Of a stretch of DNA of 64,000 bases, positions 57,130 to 64,000 are shown in pieces. The DNA is from Salinarimonas ramus (GTDB taxonomy: Bacteria > Pseudomonadota > Alphaproteobacteria > Rhizobiales > Beijerinckiaceae). The notes under the pieces were generated by a model. It had not been told where the DNA came from and made no database searches. It saw nothing but the letters and a program-made list of their open reading frames with translations. The first letter of the stretch is position 1. Each line of letters starts with the position of its first letter. Location of the stretch: the NCBI RefSeq assembly GCF_014645695.1, contig NZ_BMMF01000012.1, forward strand, positions 62,001 through 126,000. Direction: 5' to 3'. The position numbers and the translations under genes were made by a program.

Positions 57130-58274
57130 TCCTCTTCGTCATCAAGTCGCTCGCCGTCGCGGGGGGCGCGGAACGCGTGCTCGCCACCGTCGCCGGTGGG
57201 CTGGTCGAGCGGGGCCACGAGGTCGCCGTGATGAGTTTCGACGCGCCCGGCGTCGCGCCCGCCTATCCTCTCCATCCCGGCGTCGAGCATATCCGTCATC
57301 CGATCGGCGCGGCCACGCATCGATCCGGGCTCGTGGGGACGCTGCGTCGCATGGTGCGACTGCGCCGCGAGGCGAGCTGCCGAAGGCCGCGCCTGTGCAT
57401 CGCCTTCATGCATTCGGCCTACGTGCCGGCCGTGATCGCCTTGGCGGGAACGGGCGTACCCGTCGTCGCGAGCGAGCACACCATCCCGGATTACTTCGCG
57501 CATCGGCGCGTCGAGTTCGCGCTGGTCCGGCTCGTCGCGGGCCTCGCGAGCGGCATGACGACCGTGTCCGAACATGCTCGCTCGCGTTTTCCTGCAGCAT
57601 TACGAAACGTCATGACCGTCGTGCCCAACCCCGCGCTCGACGCGAGGGGTCGGCAGGCCGACGTGCTAGGCTCGCAGGAAGGTGGAGGTACGATCCTATC
57701 GGTCGGGCGCCTTGTCGAGGGCAAGGGGCTGGAGATCCTCGTCGAGGCGTTTGCACTGATTGCCGGAGAGAGGCCGGGATGGACCCTGCGCCTGGTCGGC
57801 GACGGACCGCTGCGCGAGGCGCTTCGCACCCTCGCCTCGCGCTTGCGGGTCGCCGATCGCATCGCGTTCGTCGGCTTCGTCTCTGCCGTCGACGACGAAT
57901 ACCTGCGCGCGCAGCTGTTCTGCGCACCCTCCCTCGTCGAGAGCCAGGGGCTCGCGGCCGCCGAAGCGCTCTCGTTCGGGCTGCCCGTGGTCGCCTTCGC
58001 CGACTGCGAAGCTCTGGCGGAGATCGTTCATGACGGCTTCAACGGCCGTCTCGCCCGCGCGAACGAGGGCGCCGCCGGGCTCGCGCCGCTCCTCGCCGAA
58101 CTGACGGCCGATGCCGAGCAGCGCGCGCTACTGGCGCGAGGGGCCACCGCGAGCCGACCTTCCGGCAAGCTCGACGAGGTGCTCGCGGCGTGGGAAAGTC
58201 TCGTCGCCGCCCACGCCCGCGAGGCCACGGCGCAGCCGCACCGGCACACCAATCAAACGAGCATCGACCGATAG
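57126..58274 (+). CDS. GT4-family glycosyltransferase
   Basis: 382 residues, GT-B fold: VAGGAERVLATVAGGL near residue 11, then SEHTIPDYFAHRR, ILSVGRLVEGKGLEILVEA and the donor-binding segment SLVESQGLAAAEALSFGLP, with a Gln-Gly variation in place of the usual E-G-F. It is the last gene of the operon and its 3' end overlaps the convergent transferase gene by 22 bp. Confidence 0.84.
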   Translation: MILFVIKSLAVAGGAERVLATVAGGLVERGHEVAVMSFDAPGVAPAYPLHPGVEHIRHPIGAATHRSGLVGTLRRMVRLRREASCRRPRLCIAFMHSAYVPAVIALAGTGVPVVASEHTIPDYFAHRRVEFALVRLVAGLASGMTTVSEHARSRFPAALRNVMTVVPNPALDARGRQADVLGSQEGGGTILSVGRLVEGKGLEILVEAFALIAGERPGWTLRLVGDGPLREALRTLASRLRVADRIAFVGFVSAVDDEYLRAQLFCAPSLVESQGLAAAEALSFGLPVVAFADCEALAEIVHDGFNGRLARANEGAAGLAPLLAELTADAEQRALLARGATASRPSGKLDEVLAAWESLVAAHAREATAQPHRHTNQTSIDR

Positions 58275-59416
58275 AGCGCGATGGTCTCGCGCGCGACGAC
58301 CTCGCTGGAAAAAAGGCGCTCCGCTCGCTCACGAGCGGCCCCACCCATGCGCCGACGCAGCTCGGCGTCGCCCGCGAGGCGGCGCACCGCCGCCGCGAGC
58401 GCCTCCGGGTCTCTCGGGGGGACGAGGAACCCGGTTTCTCCGTCGACGACGATCTCGCGATTGCCGGGAACGTCGGTCGCGACCATCGGCCTCCCGCACG
58501 CCGCAGCCTCGAGAAGAGCCTTCGGAAGACCCTCGCCGCCGCGAGAGGCGAGGATCGCGACGTGACTCTTCGCCCAGATCTCGCGAGGATCGTCGACGTG
58601 CCCGACATACGTGACGCTCGGCGACTGCGCCCAGCTCACGAGCACCTCGTGCGATAGGGCCGAGGGGTTGCCGAGGTCCGGCTTGCCGACGAGAAGCGTG
58701 CGGTGGGCGACGCTCTGCTCGTCGAGCAGGCGAGATGCTTCGACGACGTCGGCGACACCCTTGATCCCCAGCATGCGGGTTACCGTCGCAACGATCAACG
58801 GCGGGGCGTCGGGAGGCGGGACGTGCGGATGCGAGAGAACGTCGATACCCGCGCCTCGGATGATCGCGCTTGCAGCGCGCTTCGCCGCGCCGGCGGCTTT
58901 CACGACCTCTCGATCGTCGTTGTTTTGGAACAGGTACACGGACCCTGGACGATCGGCGAGCGTGGAGAGGCTCTGCAGAATGATCCGGCGAACGATGCGC
59001 GCTTTCAGCGAGTCGTCCGCAAACGCATAGCCGAGGCCGGTGATCGCATGGACGAAGTGCGGCCGGCTGGCCGTGGGCAGGGCGCCGAGGGCGGCGAGCA
59101 CGATCGGCTTCAGGGATACGGCGTGAACGATGGCGGGCTTCAGCCGGTCGATGAGGCGGGCGACGCAAGCTGCGCTGCGCAGATCGTCGAGAAACCGTCC
59201 GCCGCGCTTCCAGGGGAGTTCGTGCAGTGCGATCCCGCTCGCTCCGATCGCCTCGTCCCCTTCCGATGTCCGCGTGGCGACGTGCACCTCGAAGCCCTGG
59301 TCCATAGCAGCTTTGGCGAGGTAGAGGCGGTGTGAGCGAAAGTACCAGCCGTCGCTCACCACGAAAAGGACTTTCGGCGAACGGGCGTGGACGCTCGTCG
59401 TTTCGATCGGAACCAC
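58253..59416 (-). CDS. GT4-family glycosyltransferase
   Basis: 387 residues, similar to N,N'-diacetylbacillosaminyl- and galactosyl-type GT4 enzymes: SDGWYFRSHRLYLAKAA near residue 20, FVHAITGLGYAF, then TVTRMLGIKGVADVVEA and ASRGGEGLPKALLEAAACG. The start codon is GTG with only a weak ribosome site. It converges on the asnB operon with a 22-bp overlap and is followed upstream by a 295-bp gap. Confidence 0.82.
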   Translation of the reverse strand: MVPIETTSVHARSPKVLFVVSDGWYFRSHRLYLAKAAMDQGFEVHVATRTSEGDEAIGASGIALHELPWKRGGRFLDDLRSAACVARLIDRLKPAIVHAVSLKPIVLAALGALPTASRPHFVHAITGLGYAFADDSLKARIVRRIILQSLSTLADRPGSVYLFQNNDDREVVKAAGAAKRAASAIIRGAGIDVLSHPHVPPPDAPPLIVATVTRMLGIKGVADVVEASRLLDEQSVAHRTLLVGKPDLGNPSALSHEVLVSWAQSPSVTYVGHVDDPREIWAKSHVAILASRGGEGLPKALLEAAACGRPMVATDVPGNREIVVDGETGFLVPPRDPEALAAAVRRLAGDAELRRRMGGAARERAERLFSSEVVARETIALYRSMLV

Positions 59417-59632
59417 TGTTGATGTCCCGCTAGTATCCGAGCCGTCGCGCAGCCTTGATCACCAAACCGCCGTCATCCGCGCACGCGGTCGCGAAGCGGG
59501 GCATAGGCGACACGAGCGCGCAAGCCAATGGGCCCACGAACGATTTCCCCAGTTCGTCGTGAGCCGGCCCGCACGCGCGCACAGGACCGGATGGGCTGTC
59601 GGGTTCGCGGGAGCGCCGTCGCAAGCTCTCCC

Positions 59633-59648
59633 GCGCCGTCAACGGCGC
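59633..59648 (-). terminator. Short hairpin in the gap after the FG-GAP gene
   Basis: GCGCCG (59633-59638) and CGGCGC (59643-59648) form a 6-bp stem with a tetraloop, 64 bp downstream of the FG-GAP/DUF4214 stop on the minus strand. Nothing else clear is seen in the gap 59417-59711, which has no gene I can support. Confidence 0.35.
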
Positions 59649-59711
59649 AAACCCCCTGCGCAGCTGTGCGCCGAGCTAGTGCCGTCGGTACGGTGAACCG
59701 CGGGAAAGTTC

Positions 59712-61871
59712 TCACGATGGATTGATCCGGAAGCCTGCGCTCAGCCGACGGAACTCTTCCGAGCGAATGAAGCCGTCCATGACCGTGTTGCGATCGGTGC
59801 CGCTGTTCAATTGGGGCACCCAGGCGTTCCGACCGTCCGCGCCGCCGTCGCGATCGAAGAATGCGCGGTATAGAACGTCCACGAACTGCTCGTTGGTCAA
59901 ACCATTCGCCAGGAATTCGGCACTGTTGAAGAACGCCCGGCCGACGTCGCCGCCGGCCAGGATACCGGAGGCGAGGCTCTCGACCCAGTAGTTGAGGCCC
60001 GCCGCGTCCGAGCCGCGTCCGAGCGAGCTGACATAGAAGCGCTCGACGAAGGCCTCGATGTTCGACTGCGACTGGTGCTCCTGGTAGCGCCCGGCGACAA
60101 AATCGCCGATCTGGACGTCGAACGGGTTCTCGAACCGATAGACCACGGCCTGGTCTCGCGCGGCCGTCGTTCCGCCGCTGATGATCTCGAGACGCCCGTC
60201 TGCGTCGATGTCGCGCACGGCCGGCGACCCCTTGAAGGTCTCGAAGATCCCGGTGCGCGTGCCCGCATCGCTGATCTGCCGCCCGTCATGTCCGATGATG
60301 ACGGTTTGAGATCCGATCGAGACGAGGATCTCGAGAGTGCGATCACCGTTCAGGTCGACCGCGACGGGCGAGCTGAAGATGGGTGCGCCGGTCGTGCCGG
60401 GGAACGTTGCCGGGTAGGTCTGCCAGTACAGCTCGCCCGTGTGGTGCCACGCGTAGAGACCGCCGGTGAGAGTCGCTGCGACGATCTCGAGGTCGCCGTT
60501 CGCGTCGAGATCCGCGATCAGCGGCGTCGCAAAGGTGCGTCCGCCGGTGTCGAGCAGGAATTTGCTCGTCCCATCGTGCTCCCAGACGCGGATATAGGTG
60601 CCACGATCGTCCTGTAGGTAGTTCCCGGTCCCGTACACGATCTCGAGGAAGCCGTCGCCGTCGAGATCCGCGGTGACCGGGCTGCTCCAGAGGACCTGCT
60701 CCTCGAATTTGCCCCGCAATGTCGTGTATTCCGGGTTCCCGACCGGCTGATCGAAGCCGGGCGTGTTCTGGTCGCCGTTCGCGGAGATGACGTGGAAGAT
60801 GCCTCCCGTGCGCGTGCGAGCGTCGGCGTTCTCCGTGATGTCCGCGGACACCAATATCTCGAAGACGTTGTCGCCGGTAATATCCGCGATGTGGGGCGTC
60901 GACCAAATGGTGTCGGCGAGGTGCACCTCGACCTCGGGGGTGCCGGTGCGGCCGTCCAGGATCCAGGTGCTCTGGTCCCAGCTGTTGTAGATCACCTCGC
61001 GAACGCCATCTCTGTCGATGTCGAACACCACGGGAGCGCCGTAGACGCCGTCGGGACGGCCGTCACCCCTGTTATCCGCGCCGCCGATCGTATCGCGGCT
61101 CTGATGAAACCAGACGATGTTCCCGTTCGAGTCGAGCGCATAGACACCGCCGCGATCGCCGGGCTGTCCGACGACGGGCTGCCCGAGCTCGTTCGTGCTG
61201 TCGGCACCGACGCCGACGACGATCTCCATTCGGCCGTCTCCGTTGAGATCTGCGAACACGGGCTCCGTGCTCACGGACGTCGTCTGGTAGACGTGACCGG
61301 TCTGCGAATCCGGTCCCGCTATGGCGGGGAACGAAACCTGCCACTTGACCGTCCCGTCCGCCTCCAGGCAGACGAAGCCCGCCGGCCTCACCTCGCGCCC
61401 CTGCGCGTCGAGGCCCTTGCTGGTGCCGACGAAGATCTCCTGCTCGCCGTCATTGTCGATATCGAAGAGCGAGACCGAGACGTCGCGGATCGGGCCGAAG
61501 GGGAGAACGCGGGACCACGTCTCGTCGGGCGCGTCGATTGCGAGACGCACACGCGTCGCGTCGCCCTGCGGGGCGGTCTGGAAGAGCTCGATCGTGTAAA
61601 TGCCCGACGAGGTGACCTGGAAGTCGATGCGCTCGGGCACTGAGCTGCCCTGGAAGTCGGAGGCGACGACCCGGTTGGCCGAATCGTAGAGGATCATGTT
61701 GACATCGCTGAGCCCGGTCAGCGTCGCCATCTCGATGGAGAGGCTACCCGGGTTCGCAAAGACGCTGTAGCGCTGTTGCCCGACGACCGAGAGCTCGTGA
61801 ACGCCGTCGCCGAGGCTCGTGTTGAGCGCGGTGGCGATCGGATCGTGCAATGTCGCATCCTCGAAGAGCAT
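59712..61871 (-). CDS. Secreted FG-GAP/VCBS repeat protein with DUF4214 end
   Basis: 719 residues without Sec signal. The N-terminal about 120 residues look like a PPC-type beta domain (SVFANPGSLSIEMATLTGLS, IYTIELFQTAP). Then comes a beta-propeller of FG-GAP/VCBS blades with calcium-type loops (DIDNDGEQE, DLNGDGRME, DIDRDGVRE, DLDGDGFLE, DLDANGDLE, DIDADGRLE; about 135-590). The C-terminal about 110 residues form DUF4214 (FYVSSLGRGSDAAGLNYWVE, LYRAFFDRDGGADGRNAW). The end (FRINPS) differs from the other three DUF4214 proteins. It is probably a secreted adhesin or matrix protein. Confidence 0.8.
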   Translation of the reverse strand: MLFEDATLHDPIATALNTSLGDGVHELSVVGQQRYSVFANPGSLSIEMATLTGLSDVNMILYDSANRVVASDFQGSSVPERIDFQVTSSGIYTIELFQTAPQGDATRVRLAIDAPDETWSRVLPFGPIRDVSVSLFDIDNDGEQEIFVGTSKGLDAQGREVRPAGFVCLEADGTVKWQVSFPAIAGPDSQTGHVYQTTSVSTEPVFADLNGDGRMEIVVGVGADSTNELGQPVVGQPGDRGGVYALDSNGNIVWFHQSRDTIGGADNRGDGRPDGVYGAPVVFDIDRDGVREVIYNSWDQSTWILDGRTGTPEVEVHLADTIWSTPHIADITGDNVFEILVSADITENADARTRTGGIFHVISANGDQNTPGFDQPVGNPEYTTLRGKFEEQVLWSSPVTADLDGDGFLEIVYGTGNYLQDDRGTYIRVWEHDGTSKFLLDTGGRTFATPLIADLDANGDLEIVAATLTGGLYAWHHTGELYWQTYPATFPGTTGAPIFSSPVAVDLNGDRTLEILVSIGSQTVIIGHDGRQISDAGTRTGIFETFKGSPAVRDIDADGRLEIISGGTTAARDQAVVYRFENPFDVQIGDFVAGRYQEHQSQSNIEAFVERFYVSSLGRGSDAAGLNYWVESLASGILAGGDVGRAFFNSAEFLANGLTNEQFVDVLYRAFFDRDGGADGRNAWVPQLNSGTDRNTVMDGFIRSEEFRRLSAGFRINPS

Positions 61872-62004
61872 ACCTCGTACCCCCAGTCTTTCGTGTCGCG
61901 CCGCGAATCTCCGTTCGCATCATCGTCGCGCGCCTGCGAAGAAAGAAACACGGACGCGGTGGCACCGCAAGCGACGAGCGATCAGCGACTGCGGCCGCGT
62001 CGCG

Positions 62005-63489
62005 TCACATGCTCGCGCCCGAGCGTCCGGCGGGCTGATCGATCGCCGCTGCCATCCTGTCCTCCACGACATCGATCGTGGTAATCGGCGCGGTCGATGC
62101 GGCGATCTGCGCAGGGGGAGAGACGTGCACCGCCTCTGAAATCTCGGCGACGCGCGCGAAGAAATGGCGTGTGCTCTCCGCCCAAGACAATGGTCCCACG
62201 TCAGGCGAGCGCAGCGCGTCCAAAGCGCTCGGGTCCCCCTCGTAGCCGTCGATCAGGTCCACGAGCCGGTCGAGATCGTCGAGGGCGAAGTACGCCACCC
62301 TGTCAATGCCGACCTCCCGGTGAACGGGTGTGTCGCTGGCGAGCACGGGCAGGCCGCGGGCGAGGCCCTCGACGATCGGCAGGCCGAAGCCTTCGGCCGT
62401 GGACGCGAAGACGAGCGCACGGCAGCGCGCGTAGAGGGTCTCCAGCTCGGGATCCGCCACGTCGTCGAACCAGAACAGTCTTCGATTGAGCTCCGCGTGA
62501 CCCGTGATGCGATGGATGAGCTTCTCGACCTTCCAGCCCGCGCGCCCGACGAAGAGCAGGTTGGGGCCGTCGCCACGGGCCCAGATGCGCTCGAATGCGT
62601 CGAGGACGTAAGCGTGGTTCTTGCGCGGCTCGAGGGTCGACACGACGAGGTATGTGGCCCGTGCGGAGACAGCTTCCTCGAGCGTCGGGCGCAGGGGCTG
62701 CGCCGGCCTCGATCGATCGTTGAAATCGCTTCCGAGATGGAAATGCGCGAAGGCCTTGCCCGCTGCGACCGTCGGAAGCTCCCGCTCAAGATACGCCTCG
62801 AGATCCTGCTGAACCGTCCGCGAGATGGCGATGAAGCCGTCGCACAGCCGGGCCGAGATCGCGATGTGCTCCTTGAAGACGGAGGCGAGGAGGTCGTCGC
62901 AATATTGCGGATGGGTAATCGGTATCAGGTCGTACACGACACCGATCACGACCACCCCGCGTTCGCGCAAGGCGCTCACAGTCGGCCAGATACCCAAGTA
63001 CCAGGAGGAGTCGAGAAGGATCAGCACGTCGCCCGGGCGCGCCTCGTCGAGGCGGGGGTCGACGGCCGTCGCCTCGCCGGGCGACGGTCTGCGGTTCGCC
63101 CCCGTCAGCGTTCGGACAGGATGCAGGCCGGCATAGAGGATCGCGTTCAGCCCGAAGCGTGTCCGGTCCGCGAACAGGAACGTCCGTACCGCCGGATGAT
63201 CGGCGGCGATCGCGGAGAGCAGTTCCCTCCCGGTGTCATAGATGCGCCTGAGATAGCGCTTGAATCGAAGCAGGCGTGCGGGCTCGGCACGGCCGATCCG
63301 AGGCTCGAGATCCGCGCGAACGATCGGCTCGAACGCGCCGTTTGCGAGGTTCACGAGGCGGACTTCGTCCGCGCCGCTCGGGGGCGTGGCGAGGGCATTG
63401 TCGACGACGCGGCGAACGACCCGCTGGATCCCCGAGTTCAGATGCGCGTGCTCACGCAGGTACGAGCAATCGATGAAATAGGTGGGCAT
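62005..63489 (-). CDS. GT4-family glycosyltransferase with N-terminal extension
   Basis: 494 residues. It begins MPTYFIDCSYLREHAHLNSG with a GIQRVVRRVVD segment, typical of a GT4 branch with a longer N-terminal half; the donor half has LVVSTLEPRKNHAYVLDAFERI and FASTAEGFGLPIVEGLARGLP. Start at 63489 is chosen by this N terminus; the frame is open to 63723. It is divergent from a related partial gene at 63771 across a 281-bp gap, and may share control with it. Confidence 0.83.
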   Translation of the reverse strand: MPTYFIDCSYLREHAHLNSGIQRVVRRVVDNALATPPSGADEVRLVNLANGAFEPIVRADLEPRIGRAEPARLLRFKRYLRRIYDTGRELLSAIAADHPAVRTFLFADRTRFGLNAILYAGLHPVRTLTGANRRPSPGEATAVDPRLDEARPGDVLILLDSSWYLGIWPTVSALRERGVVVIGVVYDLIPITHPQYCDDLLASVFKEHIAISARLCDGFIAISRTVQQDLEAYLERELPTVAAGKAFAHFHLGSDFNDRSRPAQPLRPTLEEAVSARATYLVVSTLEPRKNHAYVLDAFERIWARGDGPNLLFVGRAGWKVEKLIHRITGHAELNRRLFWFDDVADPELETLYARCRALVFASTAEGFGLPIVEGLARGLPVLASDTPVHREVGIDRVAYFALDDLDRLVDLIDGYEGDPSALDALRSPDVGPLSWAESTRHFFARVAEISEAVHVSPPAQIAASTAPITTIDVVEDRMAAAIDQPAGRSGASM

Positions 63490-63770
63490 TTGAAGTCCGT
63501 CGGGCTTTCGTCGCGCTGCAGGCGTCGGTCCGGTGTGATCGCGCTTGCGTCTCGCCCCGTCGACGCGGCGCAACCTAGCCACACTCGCTGTGAACGGCAA
63601 CACGCCCGATCGTCGTGGTGACGATTGCGACGACGCAGCGCGGCCGCGTCGCGGCTGCCGTTTGGATACGCCGACCCCCGATCGCGGCGACGGCGACTCG
63701 TCCCCGCACGAAGCCGGCGACAACGAACGCGGTCGATGCTATCGCGGGCTCGAGGGAGGAGATCCGCCGA

Positions 63771-64000
63771 ATGCACGACGAGATCCCACGCGTATACGTC
63801 GACGTGACGCGCACGGCGACACGTGGCTACCATACCGGAATCCAGAAGACGGTTAGAGGCTTGTACCGAGCACTTCGTGCTTTGGGAGAGCGTGAGGGCT
63901 TCGTCGTCGTGCCCGTGGCGACGACCGGTCGCGGGCCCGTCGTGCTCAGAGGGCTGGCTTTCCACCCCTACGAGAGTGGTCGCGACGACGAAAGGCGCGG
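63771..64000 (+). CDS. Probable glycosyltransferase, 3' end cut by window
   Basis: Open frame of 76 codons to the window end. GAGGGAGGAG stands about 9 bp upstream of the ATG. The product starts MHDEIPRVYVDVTRTATRG and has YHTGIQKTVRGLYRALRALG, which matches the N-terminal GIQRVVRRVV segment of the divergent transferase at 62005. This suggests a paralogous GT4 enzyme, but the catalytic half is outside the window. Confidence 0.6.
   Translation, partial: MHDEIPRVYVDVTRTATRGYHTGIQKTVRGLYRALRALGEREGFVVVPVATTGRGPVVLRGLAFHPYESGRDDERR

Overview
The window is very GC-rich, densely packed DNA from an alphaproteobacterium that carries anoxygenic photosynthesis genes. Gene order, the palindromic repeat type and the accessory genes fit a Hyphomicrobiales (Rhizobiales) phototroph related to the Salinarimonas/Methylobacterium/Rhodopseudomonas side of the class. 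That placement is inference from gene content; no 16S or other marker is present.

Region 1 (1-10976) is a photosynthesis superoperon in the order crtE (5' end cut by the window)-crtF-bchC-bchX-bchY-bchZ-pufQ-pufB-pufA-pufL-pufM-pufC, all on the + strand and mostly translationally coupled. It covers late carotenoid O-methylation, the last reductions to bacteriochlorophyll a, the LH1 antenna and the reaction centre with its tetraheme cytochrome. The bchC promoter carries two PpsR/CrtJ boxes 8 bp apart that cover a TTGACA/TAGATT promoter. A Rhizobiales-type palindromic repeat sits between pufQ and pufB, and three stable hairpins separate pufBA from pufLMC.

Region 2 (11099-18171) holds mixed chromosomal genes: a membrane-anchored helix-hairpin-helix protein, a SleB-type cell-wall hydrolase, an unknown membrane protein, an aminotransferase, a ceramidase-fold membrane protein, exonuclease III, a TfoX-like protein and an A-type Fe-S carrier.

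Region 3 (18289-26755) is a catabolic island. A DddP-like M24 metalloenzyme is divergent from an operon encoding a Tat-exported binding protein, an ABC importer, an isochorismatase-fold hydrolase, a glutamine-synthetase-like ligase and an N-formylglutamate amidohydrolase-like enzyme. Together they suggest uptake and gamma-glutamylation-based breakdown of an amine or amide. Next to it lie a small secreted protein and a MHYT-GGDEF-EAL cyclic-di-GMP protein (26858-29888).

Region 4 (30073-64000, cut at the right edge) is a large exopolysaccharide and type I secretion locus. It contains GDP-mannose and GDP-rhamnose synthesis (phosphomannomutase, ManC, Gmd, Rmd), an ABC/HlyD secretion pair with SapC-like and unknown partners, a flippase, methyltransferases, an asparagine-synthase-like amidotransferase and at least eight glycosyltransferases. 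Four secreted proteins carry DUF4214 modules (CAP, GH16 glycanase, a degenerate RTX-like protein and an FG-GAP protein). The most interesting reading is that these DUF4214 proteins are cargo of the local type I exporter and decorate or trim the local polysaccharide.

No rRNA, tRNA, CRISPR array, transposase or phage gene was seen.
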